Shown: positions 8,136 through 17,190 of the stretch, in pieces
Layout: the number at the start of each line of letters is the position of its first letter
Numbering within the stretch: the stretch's first letter is position 1
From: Phycisphaerales bacterium PN19_bin_20
GTDB lineage: Bacteria; Planctomycetota; Phycisphaerae; Phycisphaerales; UBA1924
Length of the DNA: 64,000 nt
Assembly: GCA_021173225.1 (NCBI GenBank)
Contig: JAJOLK010000001.1
Span: 62,001-126,000 of the forward strand
Direction: 5' to 3'
Translations under genes and position numbers: made by a program
Notes under the pieces: generated by a model
What the model saw: only the letters and a program-made list of their open reading frames with translations
Databases searched by the model: none
Told to the model about the DNA's origin: nothing

Positions 8136-11100
8136 ATGGCCCAGTCATGGTCCAGGTCATCGTCGTGTTGGAGTACGTCGGCCGCGTCGGCATCGAGGTC
8201 ACGCGCGCCCGCGGCGAACGGCGCTCGGGCTTCAGCCTTTGCGCTGGTGCTGGTGGCGGGTTCGATGATGACGATCCCGGCGGTGCCGGCGCTCGGATTG
8301 ATGGGCGACCAACGCGCCGCGCAGGGAGCGCTCGCGTCCGGCTCTGGAGCGCTGATCTACCAGTCGGGTGCGGAGGCTGACGCGGGTACGTCGATCCCGA
8401 CCGGCTCGCCCACGGCGCGGTGGTCCGGCGCTACGACGGTGCTCTCGCCGCGTGGCACGCGCGTGATCGGGCGGTTCCACAACCAGTCGGTGGGCCTGCG
8501 CCTGACCGACTTGCCGCCGCACACTCAGCTGGTCGTCGCCTTTGACCTTTACGCGCTGGGCAACTGGCGCGGCGAGCGCGGCCTGGCGCCCTCGGCGTTC
8601 CGGCTCTCGGTCGGCGAGCGGGCGCTGATCCGCACCACGCTGGCCAACGACGACGGCTCGGGCCAGCTCATCCAGTCGTTCCCGGGCTCGATCGGCTCGG
8701 GCGTGTACGCGCCCCAGAGCGGTGCCTCGGGGCGTGACGAGCTTGGCTTTACGCCCCCCGCCGCGGGCAAGGTTCTGGCGCGCGACGCGCGCTACCGCAT
8801 GGTTGCGCACGTCGATCACACCAACGGCGCTGCGGATCTGGTCTTCGGCGTCTCAGGCCTGGTCGGCAGCATTGACGACGCCTCGTGGGCCCTTGACAAC
8901 GTGGTCGTGCTCGCCGCCAGCGAGCCCGCGCAGGTGCCCGCCGCACGCCTTGGCGCTGATGCGCTGGCAACGCAAATCTGGAGCAGCACGGCCCCGGCGC
9001 TGGCCGCGGTGCCGAATTTTGCCGCCGCGCCAGGTGCGCCGGCTCTGCCAGACATAGTGGCACTGCCGGGCGAGCCGACGGTCATTAGCACGGTCGGGGG
9101 TTCAGGCGCGGGCAAGGCGGCAACGCGTGTTGAGGCCTCGATCAGCAGCAGCAGCTCATCGAGCAGCACGACGGTGGTGGACGGGAAGGTTGTGGCCAGC
9201 ACGCAGCAGCGCGAGTCAAGCGCCAGCAGCTTTGCCCCAGGGGATGGGAAGATTGAGTTGGCGGCCGCACCAGTGGTCGTCGCGGTGCCCGTGGTGGCGA
9301 CTGCGCCGGTGTTGGCACCTGCGTCGGAACCGAGCGCTGTGCCGGTGGTGGTCCTTGCGCCGGTCTCGGTCGAATTGACGCCGCTGACACTGGCAAACCC
9401 AGTCGAGCCAGCCCAAGTAGCGGCCACACCAGTCCTGCTTGCAGAGATGCCCTCGGGCGTTGGCGCGGGCTCGACGGTCACGACGGATTCCACTTTCAGC
9501 AGCACAACTTCAACTTCCACCGATGCGACTTGGATCTCCACCGGCAGTGTGCCGTTGGTCGCGCTGGCACCGGTTGGTGGCGAGTCGGTCACTGAAGTCG
9601 CCGCGCGGCTCGGTGGCAAGCCGACGCTCCCGCCCAACACGTACCAGAGCGACTTTGCCAGCGGGAGCACGGGCTGGAACATTTCGACGATCACGCGGAC
9701 CAAGGGTGGGCTGGCGTTCCTGGGCCCTTTGGGCAACCAAGCGGCGCAGTTCGATCTCGGCGGGCTTCCGGCGTCGGATGATCTGGTCATCGCTGCCGAT
9801 GTGCTGCTGCTGGGTGATTGGGTCGGCGACGCGACCAACCCCGGCCAGGCGCCATCGAAGTTCACGATCTCCAGCGACAACGGCGCGGAGATCTTCGCCA
9901 CCACGCTGGCCAACCAGATGGGCGTTGGGTCAACGCGCCGTCAGAGCTTCCCCGCCAACGGAAGCCCGGCGGGTGCCGGCGCGCTCACACGTCAGACCGT
10001 CGGCATGCTCGACGAGCAGGGCAATGAGCTCGCAGACGCGACGTACCGCTTCGTGATCAGCGTCCCGCGTGACGGCGTGGGCAGCGTGCTGAGCTTTGGT
10101 GCCACCGGCCTGACTGGCGAGGTCGCTCGTGCTGGCTGGGGCCTGCGGAGCGTCTCAGTCACCGCGCGGCGTGCGCTGGCGGGCTGGGCCCAGGGCTGGG
10201 GTCAGGGCTGGACGGGCACTTCGCTCGCCAGTGACCGCGCAATTTCAAGCAGCTTCCGCAGCAGCTCAACCACCAGCACCACCACTCGATGGGAACAGCT
10301 GATGTACGCCAGCGACTTTGGTCAGCTGGCCCAGTCGCGCAAGCAGTCGGGCATTAGTTGGCAGGACGCGAGTGTCAACTTGACGCCCACGGGCGACTCG
10401 GTCCTTGGCCCGCTGCACAACCAGGCCGCCACGATGGTGCTCGAAGGCCTACCCCCACACGACACGCTGGTGATGGACATGGACATCATCACGCTTGGGC
10501 GCTGGAGCGGCAACGCCGGGCCCAGCGCGATCTCTGTCAAGCTTGACGACGGGCGCACGATCTTTGCCGAGACCTTTGCCAACGACGACCGCTCGGGCAC
10601 GCTGGTGCAAACCTTTGACAACAGCAAGGACTGGTCTGGCGACCGCGGCAAGCGGGCGCTGGTGCCTAACACCGGTGCCGTGGGCGTCAACACGCTGGGC
10701 TTCTCGAAGCGCGCTGGTGACCCCGACGCGCCAGTGCGCGACGCGACGTACCGCGTCCGCTTTGTGGTCCCGCACGAGGCCAGCGACCAGCGGGTCACGA
10801 TTGCCGGCAGCGGGCTTGAAGGTGACGCGACCGTGTCTGCGTGGGCGATCGACAACGTGTTTGTCCATGTTTCGGGGACGGCTCAGGCTGGTGGGCAGAG
10901 CGGTGGGGATCCGACGATGACCGGCGACGCGATGGCGACCGTGCTGTCTGAAGGTGTTTACGCCAACCCGTTTATCAACAAGACGGCTGGCTCAGAGTGG
11001 TCCATTCAGGCCGTGACGTTCGACCCCACCGGCGAAGGCCGCCTCGGGCCCATCCAAGGCGGGCCGGCGGTCCTGAAGCTCAATGACCTTCCAGAGCACA

Positions 11101-12254
11101 CGCACCTGATCATCGGGACCGACGTGACCGTGACGGGCGATTGGCCCGGAGATGGCCCGGCTGGCAGCGATGGGCTGGACGCCAGCGCGTTCCGCATAGT
11201 CCTTGAGGACGGGACCGAGGTCTTTGCGACCTCGTTCGCCACGCCCAGCGCTGACGGCTCATCGCGCACGCAGAGCTTCCCTAGTAATCTTGGCCAGGGC
11301 TCATATCCGCCCGGCACCGCCGCGATTGCTGACGTGATGACCCTGGCGATCGGGCGCGGGCCCGACGGCACGGCCGCCACGGGCGTGGGCGTCACTGGCA
11401 TGAGCGATACTGGCGCGAGCACGGCTTCGAGCGTGTCCTTCAGCAGCGCCGAGAGCGCGTCGGCATCGAGCAGCTTTAGCGGCAGCAGTGTTGAGGCTGC
11501 CAGCGCTCAGACCAGCAGCGCGTCGCAGGCCGTCGCGGGCGTGACGCTTGTTGAGACCGGCACGGTCGCGACCAGTGCTGAGCAGTCGAACGTCAGCACC
11601 AGCCAGGCGGCCAGCGCGCTGCCAGCTTCGACCGCCGGTGTCGCGGCGGGCTCCAGCGTGACTGCGGGGTATGTGGCGGTCGGCGATGCCAGCGCTGCCT
11701 CGATGATGCAGGCTTACGCCGAGTCGTCAAGCTCCAGCTCGGCGTCCTCATCAACCACAACCACCACCACGACTACGACAACCACCACCACCAGCAGCGC
11801 GCAGGGCAGCGGCGCCGGCGGCAGCAGCAGCAGCAGCAGCGGGCAAACGTACCGGCTCTACTTCACCGTCCCGCACACTGCCAGCAGCACCGCCATTACC
11901 TTCGCTGGCGGGGGCACGTACTCGCTTGATAACGTGACGGTCAACGCCTTCAACAGCAATAACCCGTCAAACGCCTTCGGCGGCGGGGCGTTCGGAGGGG
12001 CCGCAGCTGCTGGTGCGGCGGGCGGCGGGTCGGCGTGGGCCAGCTCGGTGGTCGCGGGCTTCAACCCAATCGTCTCGCCGTTTGTCAACCTTGGTTACCC
12101 GGGCATCGGCGGCGGCGGTGGCGACGGCACACGCTCGCGCGATCGCAACGTTGAGACCAACTCCAGGAACCCGCCGATTCCCACCCCCGGCGCGGGCGCG
12201 GGGCTGATCCTCGCGGGCCTGATCCTTGGTCTGCGTCGCCCACGGCGTCGCTGA
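8136..12254 (+). CDS. Large secreted four-repeat protein with PTPG-type sorting tail
   Basis: The start at 8136 is chosen for AGGAG eight bases upstream and the signal-like stretch that follows; the frame stays open further 5'. The product is 1372 residues. One ~190-residue domain occurs four times (about residues 72-265, 500-678, 722-913 and 940-1275). Shared marks are a YxSDF-like opening, GPLxNQA, LPPHDxLV, LGxWxG, an xxTLAND-like segment, QSFP, DATYR, and a closing WALDNV. The fourth copy is split by about 170 residues of Ser/Ala/Thr-rich sequence containing long Ser and Thr runs. Low-complexity Ala/Pro/Val linkers separate the copies. The tail has IPTPG, a hydrophobic helix and RRPRRR, a PEP-CTERM-like arrangement for exosortase-type sorting. 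Fold and function are unknown to me; a surface or adhesive protein is a guess. Confidence 0.82.
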   Translation: MAQSWSRSSSCWSTSAASASRSRAPAANGARASAFALVLVAGSMMTIPAVPALGLMGDQRAAQGALASGSGALIYQSGAEADAGTSIPTGSPTARWSGATTVLSPRGTRVIGRFHNQSVGLRLTDLPPHTQLVVAFDLYALGNWRGERGLAPSAFRLSVGERALIRTTLANDDGSGQLIQSFPGSIGSGVYAPQSGASGRDELGFTPPAAGKVLARDARYRMVAHVDHTNGAADLVFGVSGLVGSIDDASWALDNVVVLAASEPAQVPAARLGADALATQIWSSTAPALAAVPNFAAAPGAPALPDIVALPGEPTVISTVGGSGAGKAATRVEASISSSSSSSSTTVVDGKVVASTQQRESSASSFAPGDGKIELAAAPVVVAVPVVATAPVLAPASEPSAVPVVVLAPVSVELTPLTLANPVEPAQVAATPVLLAEMPSGVGAGSTVTTDSTFSSTTSTSTDATWISTGSVPLVALAPVGGESVTEVAARLGGKPTLPPNTYQSDFASGSTGWNISTITRTKGGLAFLGPLGNQAAQFDLGGLPASDDLVIAADVLLLGDWVGDATNPGQAPSKFTISSDNGAEIFATTLANQMGVGSTRRQSFPANGSPAGAGALTRQTVGMLDEQGNELADATYRFVISVPRDGVGSVLSFGATGLTGEVARAGWGLRSVSVTARRALAGWAQGWGQGWTGTSLASDRAISSSFRSSSTTSTTTRWEQLMYASDFGQLAQSRKQSGISWQDASVNLTPTGDSVLGPLHNQAATMVLEGLPPHDTLVMDMDIITLGRWSGNAGPSAISVKLDDGRTIFAETFANDDRSGTLVQTFDNSKDWSGDRGKRALVPNTGAVGVNTLGFSKRAGDPDAPVRDATYRVRFVVPHEASDQRVTIAGSGLEGDATVSAWAIDNVFVHVSGTAQAGGQSGGDPTMTGDAMATVLSEGVYANPFINKTAGSEWSIQAVTFDPTGEGRLGPIQGGPAVLKLNDLPEHTHLIIGTDVTVTGDWPGDGPAGSDGLDASAFRIVLEDGTEVFATSFATPSADGSSRTQSFPSNLGQGSYPPGTAAIADVMTLAIGRGPDGTAATGVGVTGMSDTGASTASSVSFSSAESASASSSFSGSSVEAASAQTSSASQAVAGVTLVETGTVATSAEQSNVSTSQAASALPASTAGVAAGSSVTAGYVAVGDASAASMMQAYAESSSSSSASSSTTTTTTTTTTTTTSSAQGSGAGGSSSSSSGQTYRLYFTVPHTASSTAITFAGGGTYSLDNVTVNAFNSNNPSNAFGGGAFGGAAAAGAAGGGSAWASSVVAGFNPIVSPFVNLGYPGIGGGGGDGTRSRDRNVETNSRNPPIPTPGAGAGLILAGLILGLRRPRRR

Positions 12255-12580
12255 GCGGCGGCAGGAAAGAGATTAACGCCAATCTCCTAACCCGGCACAT
12301 CGTCTTGGAGCGGGGGTTTTCAACCCACGGGTTTGCCGCGGCGATAGCAGCGAGCAAGGCGGGGGCACACGGCCAGCTTGTAACCCGAGGGCCAGCTGGC
12401 AACCTCCCCCCCACACCGGAAGATAAGAAGGCAAGGGTCTATCTCTCTCGCCCTGCGTGTGAAGCCCAATTCTGACTAATAAAAAGAGCCCGGACTTTGC
12501 AGCCCGGGCCCCACGACACAACACCCCTTCCCAAGGGCGCTCAGTTGTTTGTCGGCCGTCTGGCCCCGTTGCTTCAGCGG
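12255..12580. other. Convergent intergenic gap
   Basis: This 326-base gap separates two genes that point at each other. Apart from the leftward terminator near 12477-12509 I see no coding signal, RNA or repeat. Confidence 0.6.
12477..12509 (-). terminator. Terminator of the leftward coiled-coil gene
   Basis: Read leftward, a GCCCGG/CCGGGC stem with a 10-base loop is followed by TCTTTTTATTA. It lies ~70 bases past the stop of the gene at 12581-14023. Confidence 0.7.
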
Positions 12581-14023
12581 TCAGCGACCCCCCCGTACCT
12601 GGTCGGCCTGACGGAGCGTTCCGGCCTGCAACGCGGCCTGTGCCGCGGCGTGCGCATGGGCGAGCTTCTCCATCAATGACCGTCGCATCGCGGCGGCCTG
12701 GTCCATCAGTTCATTGGTCTCGCTGAGCCCGCCGGGGCGGAAGGGCGTGAGCGTCCGCCCGCGGACCACCGGCTCGCCGAAGCTCGAGCCCGGCGCGACG
12801 CGGACGCCGGGGGGCAGGTCGTTCATCAGTTCGCTCGTCCCGCTGGCGGAGCGCAGCTCGCTGTCATCAAAGGGCAAAACGCCAGCAAGGGCGCTGATGC
12901 GCCCCGCTTCGGGGTTCTGGCTCGAGCGGAGGTTGGTCGCCCCCGGCGGATCATTGCTGCCTGCATTTACGCCGCCTGGGTTTACGGCCGGTCGATCGTC
13001 GGCAGGCGATGGTGTTCGGCCCGGGGCCATGCTGTCATCGATGAGCCGCACGCCGCCAAAGGTCGCGTCTGTGCCGGATGAGCTTGAAGAGGAATCGCTG
13101 CTTGAACGCGACCCGCCGGAGGTTGTCCCGTTTGAGGTCGATGGCCTGAAGAGCCCGCCCAGTCTTGAGGGCTCCTGTCGTGACGGATCGCCCATCGACG
13201 GGCTGCCCGGCCCGCTGCTGGCTGCACCCGCGCCAACCCTCGCACTCGCTTGTCCGCCGCTTGGCCCGCCGCGGCCCGCGAGGCCCGACCAGCGCCCGCC
13301 AGCGAGGGTGTCCATTCGGTTCGAGGAAGCGAAACCATTGCCGGAAGAGACGCCCGCCGTCGCGATGCCGACGCCCGCTGCGAGCCGCGCCTCGGCGATC
13401 GCCACGCGGTCTTGGGCCGAGCGGAGCTGCTCACGCAGCGTGTCGCGCTCGTTGGTCAGGGCCGCCACGCGGGTCTCAAGGTCGCGGATCTTGCCCATCG
13501 CTTCATCCAGCCGCAGCGTCAGCACCGAGACCTGCTCTTCGAGCTTGCTCTTGACGACCACGATCTCCGCGGCCTGGCGGCGCAGCTCGTCACGGTCGGC
13601 TGTCGCGAGGCGCAGGTCTTCGGCGGCCTTTTCGCGCTCGGCCTTGAGGCGGTCGAGGTTGGCCCGCTGCGCGCGCAGGTCTGTAAGCTCCTTGGCGTCG
13701 CGGGTCCGTGCCTCGCGCTCGCCGCTGAGGTTGGTGGTCAGCTTGTTGATCTCGGTGGTCGCTTCCTTCTCGCGTTTGGCCTGCAGCGAGAGGTCTTGGC
13801 GGAGCTTGGTGACCTCGTCGGCCCGCTGCTCAATCTCAACGCGAGCAACCTCAAGCTGGCGGGCCTTGCGCAGGTAGCCGGAGAGGCCCACGAACAGCAA
13901 GGCCACCAGCAGCATCAAGACGGTCGCGGCAACGAGGAACCCGGCCCACACCGGTGATGAGCGCGCAGCAGAGCGATGGGCGTTGGGCGAGGCCGTCGGG
14001 CTGGTTGGCGGTGTCTGGGTCAT
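12581..14023 (-). CDS. Membrane-anchored coiled-coil protein, unknown function
   Basis: The ATG at 14023 is chosen for GGGGAG nine bases upstream; the frame continues upstream without a sensible start. Product 480 residues. Residues ~25-49 form one strong transmembrane helix after a short Ser/Pro/Thr-rich cytoplasmic-looking tail. Residues ~52-222 are a nearly uninterrupted heptad-rich coiled coil full of Glu, Lys, Arg and Leu. The rest is a Gly/Ser/Pro-rich disordered region, then a helical C-terminus (~432-480) rich in Ala, Met and His. This looks like a structural or tethering protein. Its start faces the pyrE stop across 300 bases, same strand. No family assigned. Confidence 0.75.
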   Translation of the reverse strand: MTQTPPTSPTASPNAHRSAARSSPVWAGFLVAATVLMLLVALLFVGLSGYLRKARQLEVARVEIEQRADEVTKLRQDLSLQAKREKEATTEINKLTTNLSGEREARTRDAKELTDLRAQRANLDRLKAEREKAAEDLRLATADRDELRRQAAEIVVVKSKLEEQVSVLTLRLDEAMGKIRDLETRVAALTNERDTLREQLRSAQDRVAIAEARLAAGVGIATAGVSSGNGFASSNRMDTLAGGRWSGLAGRGGPSGGQASARVGAGAASSGPGSPSMGDPSRQEPSRLGGLFRPSTSNGTTSGGSRSSSDSSSSSSGTDATFGGVRLIDDSMAPGRTPSPADDRPAVNPGGVNAGSNDPPGATNLRSSQNPEAGRISALAGVLPFDDSELRSASGTSELMNDLPPGVRVAPGSSFGEPVVRGRTLTPFRPGGLSETNELMDQAAAMRRSLMEKLAHAHAAAQAALQAGTLRQADQVRGGR

Positions 14024-14323
14024 GTCCGTAACTCCCCACAAGCAACCTGCGGGCCCATCGTGCAGATGTGCCCGCGCAACGCCCAGCCAAGAGGCCGCCC
14101 GATTGGCTCCACGGCGTTGCAGGTGCCCGTCAGTGCGACGGAAACCCAGAACCCTGGGGGCAGGACGACTTTGAGGCTCGCGTAACACCCCCAGTATGCA
14201 CTCCCTGTTGCCCATAGGCCAGCGATGCACGCGAGTGATTGGCGTGTTGGACGTGAAACGGGGGGAGATGCGCCCGTTCAGGCCCGGTGCCCCCCGAAAA
14301 TCACCCGAGAGCTTCAAGGTCGC
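14024..14323. other. Gap between pyrE and the coiled-coil gene
   Basis: Three hundred bases between two leftward genes, presumably the 5' region of the coiled-coil gene. I see no known riboswitch core, terminator or coding segment. Confidence 0.5.
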
Positions 14324-14917
14324 TCACTCAACAATGCCCAGCTCGGCCTTGGTGAACAACGCCTCAAATCGAACGCCGGCGGCGGTCACGCTCTCGCGCG
14401 CGCCCTCTTGGCGGTCAATAGTCGCGATGACCGCCAAGACCCGCGCACCCTCGTCTTGCAGGACCTTCACGGCTTCGAGGGCCTGGCCGCCGGTGGTCGC
14501 GACGTCTTCGATAAAGATCACGTGATCGCCCTGATTCAGGCGTCCTTCGAGGCGTTTGGCGGTCCCATAATCTTTCTTGGCGTTGCGGACGAAGACCGCT
14601 GGCAGGCCGGTGGCCATGCTGGCGACAGTGACCAGCGGGATCCCGCCCAACTCGGCTCCGGCGAGGCGCTGGATTGTGACTCCGGCCTCGTGGGCGATTC
14701 GGCGAATCTCGTGGGCGAAGAGGGTGCCCAGGGGTACCAGGACCTCGGGGCGGGTGCTGAAGAGGTACTTGTCTACGTAGTAGTTGCTGACGCGGCCTGA
14801 GCGCAGGGTGAAGGTGCCGCGGAGCACGCAGGCGTCGGCGATGAGCTGGGCGACCTGCGCGCGTGTCATCGGGGTGCCAGAGAGGGCGGCGTGGTGGGCG
14901 GGTGCGGGGCTGGTCAT
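14324..14917 (-). CDS. pyrE: Orotate phosphoribosyltransferase
   Basis: Transfers the phosphoribosyl group of PRPP to orotate, giving OMP in de novo pyrimidine synthesis; cytosolic. Length 197 residues is normal. The N-terminal FTLRSGRVSNYYVDKYLF segment is the PyrE substrate region (usual form SGxxSxxYxD). The PRPP loop VIFIEDVATTGGQAL sits near residue 130, and the flexible loop with FVRNAKKDYGTAK near 108-120 carries the catalytic lysines. It starts divergently from the secreted protein at 15010, with a 92-base gap. The PRPP it uses would come from the Prs half of the fusion at 48882. Confidence 0.93.
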   Translation of the reverse strand: MTSPAPAHHAALSGTPMTRAQVAQLIADACVLRGTFTLRSGRVSNYYVDKYLFSTRPEVLVPLGTLFAHEIRRIAHEAGVTIQRLAGAELGGIPLVTVASMATGLPAVFVRNAKKDYGTAKRLEGRLNQGDHVIFIEDVATTGGQALEAVKVLQDEGARVLAVIATIDRQEGARESVTAAGVRFEALFTKAELGIVE

Positions 14918-15009
14918 GGGCGGAGTTTAGTGGGTTTGGCGGCGACATTGGAGTGATGGAAGGTCGCAGCTTCGGGTGCGTTTGCCGATAGAAGACTTAG
15001 GAGCAGACC

Positions 15010-15930
15010 ATGAGCAGCGGCAGCCGTTTCTCCCGCCCGTTTGACCGTGTTGGTGGCCTCGTGCTGACGGCGGGGTTGCTGGTGGGCGTGGTGGGCGTGA
15101 CGGCCAGCGGCGACGACAAGCTCGCGAAGGCCGGGGCGCCCGCGAAGGTCGAAACGCCCGCGAAGGTCGAAACGCCCGCCGAGTCGCTCTCTGGGCCGAA
15201 GGTGAGCCCTGCGGCCGCGGGTGTGGCGACGATTGTGCACCGTGACTCGGCGGGGAGGCTGATAAAGCCTGAGAACATGAGCCCGGCGGAGGCGGCGTTC
15301 CGTGCGCTGGAGCTTGACGAGACGGCCAAGGCCGCGGGCGAGAAGGTGCTGGCCGAGCGGGCCAAGGCGATGGACAAGGTCGTCAGCGAGCACGCGCTGG
15401 AGATTGTGGCGATGGCCCACGCGTTCCAGTCTGGCGACAAGGTTGGCGGCATGCGCGAGCTGCAGAAGCTCTGGGGCGGGTCGGCCGAGCTTCGCCAGCG
15501 CGGGATGCTGGCCCAGCAGCTTGCCAAGGTGCTGCCCGATGACAAAGGGCAAGAGCTGCTGGCGATGGTTCAGCAGTACATGAAGGCGTTGCTGGACGAG
15601 GAGAAGGCGGCGGCTGAGAGCAACAACGAGAAGTTCAACCAAGGCAAGGCGATAAATGCTGAGGGGCTGCGGGCGATCGGGCAGGACATCAAGGCCAGTT
15701 ACGAGCGCGTGCTGGGCCAGAAGGGCAAAGATGTTGACCGGCTCGTCAAAGACCTGGACTTGAGCTCCGAGCAGGAGGGGCGGCTGCGTTTACAGTTGCA
15801 AGTCGCCCTTGGCAAGTACGGCGGGGAGATCCCGCAGCGAGAGACGACGCGGATTTTTCTGTCGGTGTATCGCGACGCAAACCCCGAGCAGCGCAAGAAG
15901 ATGATCCAACTGGTGATGGGCCGGCGGTAA
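15010..15930 (+). CDS. Secreted or lipid-facing helical protein, unknown
   Basis: ATG at 15010 with TAGGAG eight bases upstream. Product 306 residues. A basic N-terminus and a hydrophobic stretch (LVLTAGLLVGVVGVTAS, ~18-34) form a signal peptide or anchor. Then comes a short Lys/Ala/Pro linker in which an AKVETP unit is repeated, reflecting an 18-base DNA repeat at about 15140-15180. The remainder is predicted all-helical and charged, with Met-rich helices and no cysteines. The last residues VMGRR are basic. No family recognised; common composition for planctomycete periplasmic helical proteins. Divergent from pyrE. Confidence 0.75.
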   Translation: MSSGSRFSRPFDRVGGLVLTAGLLVGVVGVTASGDDKLAKAGAPAKVETPAKVETPAESLSGPKVSPAAAGVATIVHRDSAGRLIKPENMSPAEAAFRALELDETAKAAGEKVLAERAKAMDKVVSEHALEIVAMAHAFQSGDKVGGMRELQKLWGGSAELRQRGMLAQQLAKVLPDDKGQELLAMVQQYMKALLDEEKAAAESNNEKFNQGKAINAEGLRAIGQDIKASYERVLGQKGKDVDRLVKDLDLSSEQEGRLRLQLQVALGKYGGEIPQRETTRIFLSVYRDANPEQRKKMIQLVMGRR

Positions 15931-16383
15931 GGCCGTGGTGCGTGGGCGCAGCAAAGCGGGGCGTGCGGATGCATAACCCGCGTGTGATTGCGTGAGCTGT
16001 CGAGCGGCCTGGCTCAGCACCCGGCGGTGAAGCGGCTCATGAAGGCGATGATGTCGTCAGCGGTCAGTTCGCCGTCGGCGCCGGTGGTCGGGCCAGCAAT
16101 GGAGATATCGCTTGAGCCGCAGGGCGGGTTGCAGCGAGCGCAAGAGCGAAGCGAGCAGCGCGGTGACTCAGCAGAGCATCGACCGCAACGGAAGGCACCG
16201 TGAGAACAGGATGTTTGCGAAATTCGAATCGACACTCTGGCCGCGACCCATGTGATTCGAGGCGCGGGCAGTCGCGTTCACGAGTTAATTATGAGCGCGA
16301 GCACTAGGCGCGCGAGCACGCTGAGAAGCGAGGTGAGATGGGAGGGTTGAGGGGGGTAGGGAGAGGGTGAGGAGGCGTGGCCG
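15931..16383. other. Gap containing a decayed dockerin gene
   Basis: This 453-base gap between the gene at 15010 and sixA holds the orphan half-dockerin at 16014-16133. The rest, around 16200-16300, is less GC-rich than the surroundings and shows no coding signal. It looks like the remains of a degraded gene. Confidence 0.5.
16014..16133 (-). pseudogene. Orphan half-dockerin remnant
   Basis: Read leftward, this gives a single dockerin unit: Cys-Gly-Ser-Ser, SDISIAGPTTGADGELTADD, an IIAFMSRF helix, then Ala-Gly-Cys and a stop. It matches the C-terminal domains of the proteins at 1-6506 very closely, including both flanking cysteines, but has only one of the two units. Upstream in the same frame the sequence is Cys/Ser/Arg-rich and not protein-like, and no start is visible. 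I read it as the 3' end of a lost gene; a very small functional protein cannot be excluded. Confidence 0.65.
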
Positions 16384-16893
16384 CTAGGCCTCGTCATCTT
16401 GATCGATCATGCGCAGGCGGGTGTCGAGGCGGGCGGTGCCGGGGCCGATGACGCCCTTGAACAGCGGGGCCCTGAACGACATGATGACGGCTTCGCCGGT
16501 GTGCAGCTCGTCTAGTGGGCGCTGGTCGGGGTCAATGAGTGTGAAGGCCAGCTCACTGAGGGTCATATTGTGACCGACGATCATAAGTGTGCCGACGTGG
16601 GCGTGCTCTTGCAGCACGTCCATGTGGGTGGCGACGGTGCCGTCGGTGAACAGACGCTGGTCAACTTCGAGGGGCGAGCCGAGCTGTCGGTGGATGATCT
16701 GGGCGGTGTTGAGCGCTCTGACGGCGGGCGAGCTGACGATGAGCTTTGGTTTGGGCCCGCGGGCGTCGAGCTCTGAGGCGACAAAGTCGGCCTGGCGGAT
16801 GCCGCGGGGCTTGAGGGGGCGGTCGGCGTCGCGGCCTGTGGGGGCGTGCTTCTCGGCCTTGCCGTGGCGCAGGATGACCAGTCGAAAGGCCAT
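16384..16893 (-). CDS. sixA: Phosphohistidine phosphatase SixA
   Basis: A 169-residue histidine phosphatase superfamily member. The catalytic LRHGKAE motif is at residues 8-14 and the second active-site histidine is in IVGHNMTL near residue 111. SixA removes phosphate from phosphohistidine on phosphotransfer (HPt or PTS-type) proteins in the cytosol. DRPLKPRG, the usual SixA N-terminal stretch, is present. Length fits the family. The exact target protein cannot be told from context; no histidine kinase is nearby. Confidence 0.85.
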   Translation of the reverse strand: MAFRLVILRHGKAEKHAPTGRDADRPLKPRGIRQADFVASELDARGPKPKLIVSSPAVRALNTAQIIHRQLGSPLEVDQRLFTDGTVATHMDVLQEHAHVGTLMIVGHNMTLSELAFTLIDPDQRPLDELHTGEAVIMSFRAPLFKGVIGPGTARLDTRLRMIDQDDEA

Positions 16894-17190
16894 GAAGGGG
16901 TCATCGGCTGGATCGTGGGGCGGCGGTGAGGGAAGGGGGTCAAGAGCGGCGAGGAACGAGCGGCGAGCGAAACTTAAAGGGCAAGGAGAGTATGAAGGAG
17001 AAGAAGGAAGGGGGGAAGGGGGAAGGAAGGAAGAGCGTCAGCCCGTTGGCCCGAAGGCCGGTTGGAAACCGTCCTTCCGCAAGGGTAAGAGGCTGTTGAG
17101 ATCCTGCCCAACGCGAACGAGAGGCGAAAGAGCCAGCCCACGCGGTGAGTGGGCGCATTCGTGCCCACGAGGTCGAGCAAGAAGCCGTGG
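16894..17190. other. Purine-rich gap with a dispersed repeat copy
   Basis: The gap between sixA and queD has a strongly purine-rich stretch (about 16980-17035, runs of GGAAGG) and then copy A of the dispersed repeat. No gene is visible. Confidence 0.5.
17041..17110 (+). repeat. Dispersed intergenic repeat, copy A (partial)
   Basis: Contains the core GGCCGGTTGGAAACCG followed by TCCGCAAGGGTAAGAGG, closely related to the copies at 22261 and 35848. It lacks the AGCGACGAGTGAC block that starts the other two, so it is partial or more diverged. Confidence 0.55.

Noticed and set aside
16894-17190. Small open frames in the purine-rich gap
   Set aside because: Low-complexity GGAAGG runs give Gly/Arg/Glu or Phe/Pro/Leu strings that do not look coded.
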